Source: Litoditis marina (Eukaryota; Nematoda; Chromadorea; Rhabditida; Rhabditidae). From it: a stretch of 64,000 nucleotides of DNA. Shown here one piece after another: positions 22,001 to 33,024 of the stretch. The stretch lies in contig OZ038434.1 in NCBI GenBank assembly GCA_964036275.1, positions 38,091,279-38,155,278 of the forward strand. Direction: 5' to 3'. Under the pieces are notes generated by a model. That model did not search any database and was not told where the DNA came from. It saw only the letters and a list, made by a program, of their open reading frames with translations. Both the position numbers and the translations under genes were made by a program. Each line of letters opens with the position of its first letter. The first letter of the stretch is position 1.

Positions 22001-25000
22001 AGCAGCTCGGGTGCTCGGTACCAGAATGTAACCACCACTGGGTCCAGGTCAGCTAGGGGTTTCAGCGGTGCACAGAAGATACGAGCGAAACCCATGTCGG
22101 CGATTTTCACACTGAAAAATTACTCAATGAACCATATTTGAGGCGACTTTGTTGTCAACTGAAATTGATTGAATATCAGGTGTTTCATTGTTTATCCCAA
22201 CTACAAACAGAATGGAAGACTGAGCTTTCATCAGTAAAGTGCGGTGCGCCCATTGATATCATTAGGATAGTTCAAAACCCCAATTTGAAAGAAAAGTGGG
22301 CAATTTAATGAAAAAGCTAACAAAACCGCCTTATGTTTGCAATGAACCTTTAACATCATTTATGAGATTCCCCGTGACAACTCATCGTTTATTCAACAAT
22401 TGAGAAGCTTTCTGAGTATTTTCAAACAAGCGCCTTTTCTATACTCTCAAAGTACGTTTTTTTACTATTTTAGGTGATAACGAGAAGTAGAAGTAGAAGT
22501 AGCCAAAATCATTCGTATTACTGACATACGGTCATTTTCTCTCAATAAGTAAACTTTTGGAAACGTTGATAGTTTTTCGGACCTGTAGATAGTAAAATGA
22601 ATGACTAAACGAAAAAGGATGTAATAATCATACCCCAGTAAGGTTGTCCTAATAGTCAGAAAAAATCTAAAAACGGACTACATTTTCGCCGAAAAGAAGA
22701 CAATCGGTCTACTTTTGATGAAAAATCATACATTTTCACTTGTTTACATACGAAAACGGACTAATTTTTGTCGCTTAGTCAACTCTTACTAGTGTTTGGT
22801 CGAATGTTTTCTGATGTCGATAATAAATGAATATTCATAAAGTTTTCTCTCTCACCGTCCCCTCTTGCCGCTCGGTCCATCTCCCATGACCAGAATATTC
22901 GCGGGCTTCAGATCACGATGAAGAACCCAGTTGGAATGAAGATAATGGATACCTGAAAGGATAAATCTATGTATAACATTTATATGTATGTAAAGCTGAA
23001 CATTTTATCATTTCCGTTTCCTTCAATGCTATATTGAAGGCTAACCGGTTTGAGATTTATTTTGCCAACCGGTTACCTGATAAGGAAACCAGAAAAATGA
23101 TCACGATCCGGTAAGGTTACCGAAAGTGCTCTTGACCATGGTTAAGGTCTAGGGTTGTAAAAAAAACTCGAACTCGAAAAACCCGAAAATTTAAGAACTC
23201 GAATTTTTGAAAACTCGAAATTTTCAACTCGATTAACAACCCTATCTATTAAGGTCTACTACTATCGATTGCATATTACAGCCGCCCGCACTCGAATGGA
23301 CATAACCTGGCTCAAAATGGTCCGATTTTCAAATACTTATTTGAAAGTGGGCACCGTGGTAATAGATTACATAACCATAGGATCAATAATCGTGAGATGA
23401 AAACCAACCGTCCAATATCTGATAGAGAATGCTCTTGACCATAGTCTTGGGTACCATTACGGGTTGTTTCTTGGCTTTGGCCGCCCGGTGACTCTTGATG
23501 ATGTGCCAGAGATCGTGCTCGGCGTAGTCGAGCAATAGCCACACCTAAACAACAAATATGTTTTATGTTCTATACAACTGTGAAAAAAAACGCCATTTTC
23601 CTACTTCGTTTTACAATTTAAAGTCGAATATCACTGTTTTCCACATGCAGATAGACAATGAACTAGGTGAGATTTCATACTGACCAACTGACAATACTTG
23701 TGACAACTTGTAATCATCGCTATTACAGAAACTAACCTTCTTCTCATTCGTGAGGAAAACGCGCTGTAGACAAATGAGGTTCGGATGTCTGTAAAATATG
23801 CGTATGAATATGAATAGAAAACAATTTCGAAGCATGTTATTTACACATACCTTAACCTCTGATTATTTCTAAAAAAAACACGCTTTTCGATCGAAATACG
23901 CCCTAGTTCGGCAATTCTTTCTGAATCACAAGGATGGATCCCGTTTTTCAAGCTTATTCTGCAAAAAAAAAACATAAGTTCAAAAACTCTCACTTGAGTT
24001 CTCTGAGCAGTGCAATCTCCGCAAACAGAGAATTTTGCCAGCATGCCCTAAATGCTCAGCGTTTTGAGAAAAACCCCCCTGTTTTTGGTCCGAAGATTTG
24101 GGCAAACCCCCCCCCCCTCAAAAATTGTCCGATTTAGCGATTTTCTAACTAAATTAAGGGTAAAACCCCCTTATAATGACTGGGGGGGGAGGGCAAACCC
24201 CCCCCCCCCCCCCTGTTTGAAAAAGTCACAACTCTGAGGCATTTAGGGTATGTTTGCCAGTATTGGCAGCCAATTTTTAGGAATTCCGGCTATTTAGACC
24301 ATATCACTGTTCAAAACTAACTTGAGTTCTCTGAGCAGTGCAATCTCCCTGCAAGCGGACATTGAGAAGCCCTGTCCCTCGATCAACTTCAGAGCGTATT
24401 CCTTGGCCGGATACCTCGACAGGGCGGCCGCTTTTGGAACTGCTTTGAACACGTGACCATACGTACCACGACCAACCTGGAGCATACTAGGGTAAATTTA
24501 TCCGATTAGCTAGAAAAATTCCACAAACAGACTCATTTTCGATGAAATCGAGACAACTTTATATATAAATTTGATGGGAAACGATTAAGTTTCATGTATT
24601 CAAATGCGGAATATGGCGAGAATGAGAATACTATCTGTAGAATGGTCACCCTTTGCTGGTATGTGGACACCGGTTCAAACAATGTAAACTAAAATAAACT
24701 CCATAAGAGTATGCAAAACAAGATAGTTTTCCTTATTTATGGTGATTCAAAACGTTTTAGGTGCGAAACATGAAGTTGAGCTTCAGCAACAACGGCACAA
24801 ACGAGCACCACTCAAAAAGTACTGTAAAGTAGATATACTGTAATCCATTTTAATGTATTTCGAACATGGTTTATGTTTTAACCAGTTGAAGAGAACAGAA
24901 AATGAGAATAATAAAGTTCAAACTGACCTTTGATCCTTCGAAATAGAACAAGTCCTCCACTCGGTCTCGCGACCGCATAAGTTCCTCCTTGAACTGATAG

Positions 25001-25008
25001 TCGATCAT
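16052..25008 (-). CDS. cdk-8: Cyclin-dependent kinase 8 (Mediator kinase), 601 aa
   Basis: Seventeen exons: 25008-24928, 24476-24322, 23788-23737, 23544-23409, 22952-22856, 22111-21976, 21525-21404, 20997-20899, 20563-20515, 20291-20184, 19650-19516, 19053-18970, 18447-18369, 17898-17813, 17444-17348, 16673-16548, 16215-16052; 1806 nt, phases consistent. CDK8 pairs with cyclin C in the Mediator kinase module and phosphorylates transcription factors and Pol II. Visible: glycine loop GRGTYG (29-34), catalytic Lys57, SMSACRE helix (65-71), HRDLKPAN (153-160), the CDK8/19-type DMG (179-181) in place of [18 protein letters not shown] (195-209), and [11 protein letters not shown]. From about 390 the tail is rich in Q, M, G, P and H, with nine straight Gln in exons 14 and 17, and ends RYG-TAG. 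C. elegans CDK-8 is of similar length with a similar tail. The ATG follows TTTTCAG|A, a likely SL1 site. The exon 9 donor is GTGGGT. Confidence 0.95.
17045..17071. repeat. (TA)n microsatellite
   Basis: About 13 TA units in cdk-8 intron 15. Confidence 0.9.
18148..18325. mobile_element. Intronic MITE, CACCAGTAAGGTTGTCC family
   Basis: Begins near CATACACCAGCAAGGTTGTCC and ends TTACTGGTGTATG, an inverted pair. Inside, AAAAACGGACTACTTTT and GAAAACGGACTAATTTTTG are also related. This copy is in cdk-8 intron 13. Five more copies lie in other cdk-8 introns. Confidence 0.65.
19663..19905. repeat. Two 120-bp palindromic MITE copies side by side
   Basis: Copies at 19663-19789 and 19787-19905 share their junction, CGTCCTGCTTTAAACAAGGACG. 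The first begins inside cdk-8 intron 10, 13 bases upstream of exon 11 on the gene's strand. Confidence 0.7.
20640..20826. mobile_element. Intronic MITE, CACCAGTAAGGTTGTCC family
   Basis: Diverged copy in cdk-8 intron 8 with GAAGTTGTCCGGATAGCCAG and the GGACTCTTTTTTGTC inner arm, ending CATTACTGATGTATG. Confidence 0.55.
21024..21390. mobile_element. Two intronic MITE copies, CACCAGTAAGGTTGTCC family
   Basis: One copy (about 21024-21190) is in reverse orientation and ends CAACTTTACTGGTGTATG. The second (about 21211-21390) runs forward and ends GGACAACTTTGCTGGGG. Both are in cdk-8 intron 7. Confidence 0.55.
22630..22797. mobile_element. Intronic MITE, CACCAGTAAGGTTGTCC family
   Basis: Copy in cdk-8 intron 5 closely similar to 18148-18325: CCCCAGTAAGGTTGTCC, AAAAACGGACTACATTTTCG, GAAAACGGACTAATTTTTG and a TCTTACTAGTGTTTG end. 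Confidence 0.65.
23994..24021 (-). pseudogene. Duplicate of the 3' end of cdk-8 exon 2
   Basis: Twenty-six bases repeat the end of exon 2 (24322-24347), coding for [13 protein letters not shown] residues, and keep a usable donor (CAA|GTGAGAG), but the upstream part of the exon is absent. It lies in cdk-8 intron 2, 330 bp downstream of the real exon end. Confidence 0.7.
24035..24265. mobile_element. Small MITE with C-run interior
   Basis: Ends TTGCCAGCATGCCCTAAATG and CATTTAGGGTATGTTTGCCA are inverted repeats of each other. The interior carries C runs (CCCCCCCCC near 24110 and a longer run near 24200). It lies between the two copies of the exon 2 end and may have come in with the duplication. 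Confidence 0.6.
24487..24667. mobile_element. Decayed intronic MITE, CACCAGTAAGGTTGTCC family
   Basis: Weak copy in cdk-8 intron 1 (CCGATTAGCTAGAAAAATTCC ... CCTTTGCTGGTATG). The match is clearly poorer than in the other introns. Confidence 0.4.
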
Positions 25009-25615
25009 TCTGAAAACAAAGTTTCTCAATAGAACAAGAATTACACAAACAAAACATGTAAACAAATATAAAACATATAAACATAACTTTTTATTTAAAA
25101 GTTTTTTGAAATCATTTTGAAAACGCCACGGTTACTGTAGTAAATTAGTAGTGGAGCAGACTTCCTCACAGATTCATAGTGGATGCCCGGACGATAACAC
25201 GCGATACAACAATAGAACCGATCAAAATAGAGACAGGATGATTGTTCAGTTCTTTTTTATTCCAGTCAGAAACGAACCGCATTTTTGTTTCAAAGAAAGT
25301 TATAGCTTATTAATGTTTCTAGAATTTGATGTGAACATCTGCATATTTAATGTTTTATCGAAAGATTCAAAATAATCTAAGGTACTGAACATGTGTATTA
25401 CATGATGTTTCTGCTTTTGTCTTTCTCTGAAAATTTCCGTTTGAATATATCTCCCCTAAACATTCGCACGATGAACAAAGCAGACCTCATTAACGCGAGG
25501 CATCATGCATTAATAATGTCGTTCCATTATAGAAACGTTCTTGTTCTATCGTAGAACTATCATTGTTTCCATAAGGAATAACTCGAGTTTGGATTGCGTC
25601 GGAACACGAACATAG
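25009..25615. other. Upstream region of cdk-8
   Basis: AT-rich, no exon seen. The stretch 25420-25525 is a dispersed repeat shared with 56355-56465 (for example CATTCGCACGATGAACAAAG and CATCATGCATTAATAATGTC). The cdk-8 promoter probably lies here, but no specific motif is evident. Confidence 0.45.
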
Positions 25616-26440
25616 TTGGAGATATAAGTTTATATGCGAGCGAGCGTAACAACGAAGGGTGGCGAGCGGACTGCCCAGGGAAGCGACCGAAGGGGGCGGG
25701 GCCTCGGGAGATCAGCTTTATGTTCGCAATTAGCGAGACAACCATCGTAAAAGCAATTATAGGTGAGCGAGCCTGAACAGCGAACATAAAGCTCAACTTG
25801 GAAACATAACGCGGTACTAGAAAACATAACGCGGTACTAGAAAACATAACGCGGCATTGCCAACAGTTTTTAGGCTTGGTTATTGGTGGAGTTATGGGAA
25901 ATATTTCAACCTGCCCAGATCAGTGCAAACTGTAAGGGCAGAAAACCAGATATGCTGTTTGAATTAACTATTTGTCACATTTACTTTAGTTCACCTAATA
26001 AAAAGGCTTAGGCTTAGGTAAGCCATGGTTCCTAGAATAGGTCGTTGAACCTTAAGTCACTGGCTCGTTGCGCCTCAGCTCGTTACTTGCTCGTTGCAGT
26101 TTGAGGCGAAATTATGAGGGAAAAATTTAGATTACCGATATCCGACATGTGTTTTATATTATATGATTCTAATGGTTACCATTTTTTGTGAACTTATATC
26201 CAAACATAAATCCAACCTGACACCATAGATGGCATTAGATATGTCAACTGAGTAAATTCTCTCATAATTCATAATGTATGAAACTCTACCGCCCTGTGTT
26301 CTAAACTACTATAAACTTTCGCGCAGTGTTCTCTCTAACCGCGTTATGTTCTCTCTGACCGCGTTATGTTCTCTCTGACCGCGTTATGTTCGCAATTAAG
26401 AGAGAGTTAGGCGACATGTTCGCGAGCGAGCCATCTAAGG
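25616..26440. repeat. Repeat block with inverted AACATAACGCGG triplets
   Basis: AACATAACGCGG occurs three times in tandem at about 25803-25855. Its reverse complement CCGCGTTATGTT occurs three times at about 26338-26392. TTATGTTCGCAATTA occurs at both 25718 and 26384. GCGAGCGAGC words flank both sides. The block lies downstream of the integrase fragment and may include remains of an LTR, but I cannot define LTR ends. Confidence 0.5.
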
Positions 26441-27623
26441 GCCGAACATCTAGCAGCAGACCCATAGCATCGTTCTGTGGGAATATGACTTGAGGTCACG
26501 GTAATTATTGAGCGGAGCGTAATATATATGTGAGACAGTAGATTTGTGGTAAAGATAATTAGCCTAATAGGTGATGCGGGGTCGATGAATATGCGATAGC
26601 GGTAATAGGTTGTTATAAACAATCTAATGATTGTATCCCCGAGGCATTCTTCTGACGCGGGTAGATTTCTTTGTGGGATAGACATAACCAGATTTGTCAT
26701 TGAAAAATTATTCTGGAATATCATGCGTATTGTGGGAAGATGGCGAATTGTTGGCATGTTGAGATTCAATTCGCGAGTTTTCTTGCATTCTTGGTTGTTG
26801 TTCCGGTACTGTAGTGGTATCCGGGCCAGGTCGACGAAAAAAACCCGAATGTTGTCCTTATGAGCGAGAATTTCTCTGTTTTGGTCATCCAATAGCGTAA
26901 CGGTCCTTCCATCGATTTTGATGACGCGAAAAGGTCCATGTAGAAATGGACAAAGTTTATTCTTCGCAGGGTTTCTTCGATTCAGTACTAGATCTCTCGG
27001 GTGGATTTCTCGTTCTGCGAGACGATGTGTTGATGCGAATCTCTACCGAAGAGCACGTAAATAGCACTTAGTCCTGTGGCTGCGCTGGGAAGGGCGTTGA
27101 TGGCAAAGGTAACAAATGGAAGATAGACATCCCAGTCATTTTGGGTATTATTGACATAAGCGGAAATATATTCTTCCAGTGTTCGATGAGCTCTTTCCAC
27201 AATTTCATTCGGGTTCTTGTTATACGGGGCGGTAGTTTGGTGAAGTGTTTCCATTTTCTTGCACATATCCCGGAATGTTTCTGATTTGAAGTTGCTACCG
27301 TTGTCGGTGACGACGACTTGCGGCGATCCAAACTGCAGAAACACTTTGTCGAGTAGTTGGCTAGAAATAGTGGTGGCATGTTGAGTTGGAATCGGACATG
27401 CATTTAACCATCTTGTGAATGCGTCCTGTATGGATAGTATGTAGCGATTTCCTGACAGCGTGACTGGCAGGGGACCAAGGATATCGGCGTGAATTCGGTG
27501 AACTGGCGCGTTGGTTGGCGATAGCTTTCCAAGTGGTTCGAACGTCGATTGATGTGGATCCGCTTTCCTTCGTTGACATAGAACGCAAGTTTTGACAGAA
27601 TACATGTGCGCTGTGCGTAACAT
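26400..27623 (-). mobile_element. Decayed LTR-retrotransposon integrase region
   Basis: Reading 27623 down to about 27040 gives an integrase core: a partial zinc-binding CVLCQ, then HADILGPLP with the first catalytic Asp, TDNGSNF with the second, and NPNEIVERAHRTLEEY with the Glu. The C-terminal GPY/F-type module (FLHGPFRVIKIDG) is at about 26985-26870 but in another frame, so a frameshift lies near 27030. After about 26800 the frame becomes low-complexity. No reverse transcriptase or RNase H is found upstream, so the copy is truncated. Domain order and motifs fit the Ty3/gypsy class. It is not a working element. Confidence 0.8.
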
Positions 27624-28672
27624 TAGTACTGATTAGTTCGTGAATCAGAGTACAATTCAAACTTTGACACCTACCCCTTTTTGTAGTATTCACTCTTTTC
27701 CATGCAAGCCAATGCGGTGTATGTTATCCTGTCTTGCTGTGTTTGTAGTTCGATCCCATTGCTTTCCGATCTAACCTAGTCAATTATGACGTATAAAGAG
27801 AGCGAACTACAATTTAAACGCGTACCACCTCTTTTATCTCTGACAGCCTGACCCGAGACCCTACTGTCACCACTTAATTCCAGTTATGTGGTAACAGGTG
27901 GCTGCTTATAGTGACCTCTGCACCCTTCATAAACCATCTGCACCAAATACCAGTACATACGTCACTATTCCACGTGATTCACGCAATTTCACCTTTACGT
28001 ATAGGGTTCGCTTTATCTAAACTAGGCCTAGACGGTGTATTTTGATTTTTATATTGTTCTGTGCTTGTAGTTTGATCTCGTCTCTGTCGAAATTCATGAG
28101 CTATGAATCGGTTTTAGATCATACCACAACCAATATTTGGTTAAACTCCCATAATGTAATATAGTCTGTTCCATACGATTGTAACGTATGGTAATAAAAT
28201 TCTCAGGTATCTTCTAGACATTTAAAAATTCCGGAAAGTTTTCTATTTCCAATTTGTTCTGTAATCAGATTGATACAGAAAATTTGATAGAAAAAAATTT
28301 TGTCAGAGAAAATTCATGTGAGTACCGTAAGAAGTTACGAATGAATGAAGCAATGTAAACATTCGTGACCGTTTTCACGCCGGAAGGTTATTTTCAAGAG
28401 TGAAGTGCTTTATAACCTTTTTACATTACCTGCTGCCATTAACTCATACTTTGCACTAGTATTTTTGTCTACACCCCTTTATTGACTTCAACGGGAAGTC
28501 CTTACATGAGTAAATGGTTTTCTGATCATTTTCACATTTTCAAAAACATCTAAGTTAACAAAATGTCGTACCATTCACTTTCTCTCTCTCTGAATCTCTG
28601 AATCTCTCTCTACCTATCTTTCTCTCAGTCTCTTACCCTCTCACTCTCACTATCATTCGTACTACCGCCTTC

Positions 28673-29789
28673 AGTGCCATACATACTTGGTGCGTCTGCG
28701 GGCGGCTGCGGGCGTCTGCGGCGCGGGTAAACAAGTGGTTTGCCCGCAGACGCCCGCAAACGCCCGCAGACGCCCGCAAACGCACTACAATTGAAGTATG
28801 TACGCGCGTCTGCGGCTGGCTGCGGCGCGGTTCCCCGGCCAATTCTACAACTAACCGGGTTTTCAGGTAACCTAACCCTTTTTTGGTAACCTTATTTTCA
28901 GGTTACCTTAGTAGGTAACCTGGAAGTAACCTAAAACTAAAATCCGGTTACCGGTAAAACTAACGGTAAAAACCACATTTTGCGTTAGAAAAACAGGTAA
29001 CCGGTTTTTCATTTTAGGTTACCATCCGGTTACCTACTGAGGTAACCTAAAAAATAGGTTACCAAAAAAGGGTTAGGTTACCTAAAAACCCGGTTACATA
29101 TAGAATTCACCCGGTTCCCCTCATTTGAATTTCAAATAGAAAGTTCGAACTTATTGTTGAAATTATGATTCCCTCCACTTATTAGGAATATTTGTCATTT
29201 ATCACATCAATGCTAATAATGTTTATCCCTCAAAATTTGTAAATCACTTGATTAGCATTGCCTCCAACTGTCTGTTGAAAATGCATGGAATATCATTATT
29301 AGATTACCGCTTACCGAATCAACTGAATCTTCTTAAACGTTTTTTTTTCCATTCTGAAACTTTTTTTCGAATACAAAACAAAAGAAAAGGAGACATTCAC
29401 TTTAAACTGATTAAAAACTGATAATAGAGTGCAGTGAACATCGAGTAGAATACAAACATATATTTAAATGAACTATACTAAAGTAACTTGATGGGTTTAA
29501 TAATGATTTTTAGAACATTAGTGATGATATGTCGAGAATGATCAATCCAGACGCAGAGAGCCGCTGCGGCAATATTGAATTGAATCATTATTGCCGCAAC
29601 TGCTTTTGCGGCTGTCTGCGGCCCCGCCCGCAGACGCCCGCAGCCGCTTTTGCCCGCCGAAGTATGAATGCGCGGCAAAACGCCGGGAGCCGCCACCAGC
29701 CGCACATTTGATCAATAATCAGGGGCGCCATACTTATATCATATGCCGCCCGCAGACGCCCGCAGCCGCAGCCAAGTATGTAGGGCACT
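28673..29789. mobile_element. 1117-bp DNA transposon with TTC target duplication
   Basis: Ends AGTGCCATACATACTTGG and (reverse complement) AGTGCCCTACATACTTGG are inverted repeats; TTC flanks both sides (28670-28672 and 29790-29792). Copy B of the segmental duplication has the uninterrupted site with a single TTC at the matching place, which fixes both ends. Subterminal arrays of GCCCGCAGACGCCCGCA occur at both ends (28690-28830 and 29620-29770). No transposase is encoded, so it is non-autonomous. A three-base duplication fits several superfamilies (PIF/Harbinger, CACTA), and I do not assign one. Confidence 0.85.
28840..29110. mobile_element. Nested inverted-repeat element rich in GGTAACC
   Basis: Arms beginning AATTCTACAACTAACCGGG and ending CCCGGTTACATATAGAATT enclose repeated GGTAACC/GGTTACC words with a symmetric centre near 28975. 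It sits inside the 1117-bp transposon. A related palindrome with GCAACC words is at 32462-32690. Confidence 0.6.
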
Positions 29790-30100
29790 TTCCTCTTCTC
29801 AGTCCTCTACGTTACGTAGCCCCATTACGTTCATTCCAAAGCAGGCCCGTGCAGTGTATGGTTGCCTTACCCCGCCGTGTTTGTAGTTTGACACCTCCTT
29901 CTCAGTTGAAATTTGGGAAGTATGGTGTGTATCGAGTTCATACCACCTCTATCTATTCCAGTCTCCCTCCCTTTATGGTAATCCATCTCCTCCTTTCTCT
30001 GTTTATCTCCTTCTCTTCGCACACTCTTTTTCTCATTTCCTCTCTCTTTTTCCCCTTTCTCTCTCTCCCTCCCTCTCTACCTCTATCATTCCAGCCTTCC

Positions 30101-31148
30101 ATGGAAATATCCTCCGAGCAGCGTCTCCATCGCGAATGTTCCCTCTACCCCAATGGAAGTGGAACCCCTCCCCCTCCCGCGCCACCACTGAAAATGACAC
30201 GAAATCGAACCACGCCTGGGAAAGCGGTTAGACAACGGAGGAACCTGAAGGTAATCCTAGATTCAATAGTCACATAAAGTATGAACAAAATACGCGAGAA
30301 TTCGTGAACTGCCTTGAGTTTAGTATGTTTCTCCATTTGAAAGGATTGTTGCAAAATTCAGTATACTTGAAGTGAACTGAATAGTCACGTGAAGAGTAGA
30401 GTTAGCATTCTAATGAGGTATCGTGCATTTTGTCATTGCACGTTTCTGAGTTGTGCTGCGTTTAACATATTTCACGTGACTGTGCAAGTTACTAAAAGTA
30501 TAATCCTTTCTTACAATGTCACGTTAGATATGAAAAACAGACGAGAGTTCGTGAACTGCCATGAGTTTAGTCTGTTTGCTCAATTTATTTAAATGTACAA
30601 ACAAGTCAATGTACAACCGATTCACAAGGGAAGGTTCATCAGACTACAAAGTACAAAAACTGTCGTTGCAGGACTATTTCCGGACCAACCATTGCATATT
30701 TGTTACACTAGTTCTGTTGTAGTCTCAACACACGTCATAATTGGTATTTATCAACGATAAGAAAACTAAGATCAAACTACGGGCTAGTTAAAGGACTACG
30801 CGATCAAACTACGATCTCCACATTTCATAGAGCATAAGCTAGCTAAGAGATTAGCGAACTCTATAGGTTGGCTATAGGGTTCTCTCAGGGATAGGTCGAT
30901 ACTGTACATCTCGGTCAAAACCGCTGTGTTTGTAGTTTGATCCCGTCGCCTTTCGCTCGAGAATCATAAGGATATATCATGCATGGAGATGAAACTACAA
31001 TGTTGTATCGTTGCAGGACTACTTCCGTACCACCCGTCGGGTGCATATTCGTCACAGCCTGACACCCGGCAAATGGGATTCATCCCCGATGCGAAGAGCA
31101 AGAAGCAACATACGCAGACTATTCGATAAAACTGACAAAAAAGTTTAG
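30101..31148 (+). CDS. Small basic protein A, 93 aa, two exons
   Basis: Exon 1 is 30101-30250 and exon 2 is 31017-31148, both phase 0. The ATG lies seven bases after TCATTCCAG, which follows a long pyrimidine tract, a convincing trans-splice acceptor. The protein has a proline patch (GTPPPPAPPL, residues 21-30), then is rich in Arg and Lys (RQRRNLK; RRARSNIRRLF) and ends DKTDKKV. I do not recognise the family. The charge suggests a nucleic-acid or chromatin partner, but that is inference. A full second locus is at 58046-60960 with few changes (Cys to Ser, Leu to Arg, Arg to Leu). A broken exon 2 copy lies in the intron at 30672. The gene converges on the Cys/His gene, 158 bp away. Confidence 0.7.
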
Positions 31149-31306
31149 CATACAAGTTTTTATATAGATGAATCAAATATTCGTTGTAGTTTGATATCGA
31201 TACACGGTGTGATTAACTAGTTTCGAACGAAAAGCGATGTTGCAAGTAAAGCTTAAAACTTGAATCTTGAAATAGATGGGTTTATTCGAATGAAAAAGTC
31301 GATAAA

Positions 31307-32297
31307 TCAATTGCTTTTCTCTGCTTTAGCAGAAGCTAGTATATTGCAGACATATTTACAATATTCGAACTGGTGGAAGTGTCCACACTCGGCCATACAT
31401 CTAGGATGACTGAATCTGTAATTAAAAAACAATTGTAACATGATGTATATAAATAGTTCTAACGTATTGTATGGCTCCTCACTATAGTCGTTTCCATTTC
31501 TACCAAGTCTCATACAGTAGGATAATTTAAGTTTGCACCACAAAGTGTAAAATTGGAGGTGTTGAGGGTGTTGAAGGTGTTAGAAGTGTTATATTCATTT
31601 GAAACAAACATAATTGCTGTCATTAAGACTTTTGGATATTATTATGAAAATATGGGCTCCGTGAAAGGTGCGACTCAAAATCGTTTCGACCCTGATTCAA
31701 GACGATTCTGGTGTTGTTCTCAGTTCTCATATTTTCATGATGTATATAAATAGTTGTAACGTATTGTATGGTTTCTCACTATAGTCTTTTCCATTTTCAC
31801 CAAGAGTACTACAGTAGGATAATTCAAAGTTTGCACCGTGTTAGTCCGGTAAGAATGATGCGTCCGGTAAGAATGATGCGGACCATATCACTGTTGAGAC
31901 CTTGACACCGTTCTATCAAAGTGAAACTCAACTTCCAAAACTCAAACCACCAGGTTTTTTCTTTCAACACAGGAAAAAAAATCGCAGAAAATTGGCTCCA
32001 ATGTTTCTGAGCGGATATTTAATAAATCTGGCCCGTACTAAATTTGTTCGCTTCATTCCCACTGAGACTCGTTGACAGGGTGCCAAGATTTTCGGATGAC
32101 TATTTCTTAAAGCAAACATAAGTAGTCTGAAAACTTATTCTATTCTCGTGTTCTTGCATCCTTTTGAAAAACTCCAAAGTGCTAAAAAAAAAGTAGCGTG
32201 GAATTCTCATAGGCATGCTGCCTAGTGTCAGTAGGAATGACAGGAACATACTCACATTTCCTCCTTCTGACTCGGACGGGCTGTCATGTCGATCCAT
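31307..32297 (-). CDS. Small Cys/His-rich protein A
   Basis: Last exon 31415-31307 (35 codons plus TGA) and previous exon 31508-31464 join in phase. The end of the protein contains CMAEC-x8-CKYVC flanked by several His, a C-x3-C...C-x3-C spacing. Such spacing occurs in helical hairpin peptides and in zinc-binding modules, and I cannot choose between them. A possible first exon (32297-32256, MDRHDSPSESEGGN, after TTTAG and before GTGAGTATG) is in phase 0, so at least one linking exon is missing from my model. A decayed extra copy of the middle exon is at 31761-31806. AATAAA on the coding strand near 31286 supports the 3' end. Sister copies are at 60164-60365 and 61956-62257. Confidence 0.55.
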
Positions 32298-32299
32298 TC

Positions 32300-33024
32300 G
32301 CCTCTAAATGAAAACAGAACCTAATGTAATTCTGTGTGAATAATTCTGGTTTCATCAGTGTTTGTGGTTACCTAAGGGTACCACGTACTGCCATACATAT
32401 GTACTCTAATAGCGCAGTGGTTCCCTGCTACGAATCATTTGTTCGCAGTTTCGATTCCGGGCCAATTACACATGCAACCGGGTTGCATGCAACCAAAACG
32501 CAACCAGGTTACATGTGTTCAATACCATTGCTTGCATCTCAAATGCCACCAAAATCACTGAACATAACCAAAAGTCCAAAAAGACAAATTTGGTTACATT
32601 TGAAAAGCAACCCGGTTGTATTTGAAAGCAACCAATAGTTTTGTAGACATGCAACCGGGGTTGCATTTTGGTTGCATGCAACCCGGTTATAGAATAGAAT
32701 AGATTCATTCGCGATTTAACACGTGACTTGCACATAGTATGTGGCACTCCAAATCAGTAAATGGAGAGGAAAGTTGAGAAGAGAAGGGGTACGGATACCC
32801 TGTTACGCGCACATAATATTACATGCAATTTAACAGTGCTGGACGACGGTAATTAAACCGAATAGTTCAAATAGCAAATAGGTTGCATGTGTAAACCACC
32901 TCGATTACGGTGGAGACAAATGTTATGAATTTGGCACGCACTATACTAACATTGTGACTTTACTACCCCTCGAAGGGACTGTCATGTCGACCGGTACTCT
33001 TTCGGCTCCTGGAGAGGTCAGACT
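32300..33024. other. Repeat-rich gap before the tandem units
   Basis: Holds a truncated tRNA-like core (32398-32462, ATAGCGCAGTGG...TTTCGATTCC) fused to a palindrome of about 230 bp at 32462-32690 built on GCATGCAACC/GGTTGCATGC. No gene is seen. Confidence 0.5.

Larger units (their letters stand above)
27835..31690. repeat. Segmental duplication, copy A
   Basis: From TCTCTGACAGCCTGACCCGA onward this region matches 56898-60560 almost base for base over long stretches, apart from the transposon at 28673-29789 present only here and extra exon copies present only in B. It contains the basic-protein gene A (+) and the Cys/His gene A (-). Confidence 0.85.

Noticed and set aside
26407..26800. Continuation of the retroelement protein after the GPY/F module
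   Set aside because: After the module the composition becomes low-complexity and the frame runs into the repeat block, so I treat it as non-coding remains.
29591..30277. 228-codon plus-strand frame over the transposon end and exon 1 of the basic-protein gene
   Set aside because: Its first half is transposon and pyrimidine tract in a different frame use; the gene start at 30101 after a good acceptor explains the coding part better.
32849..32860. Second SL1-like sequence (reverse complement of GGTTTAATTACC)
   Set aside because: Only the first 12 leader bases match; the rest differs and no donor follows.
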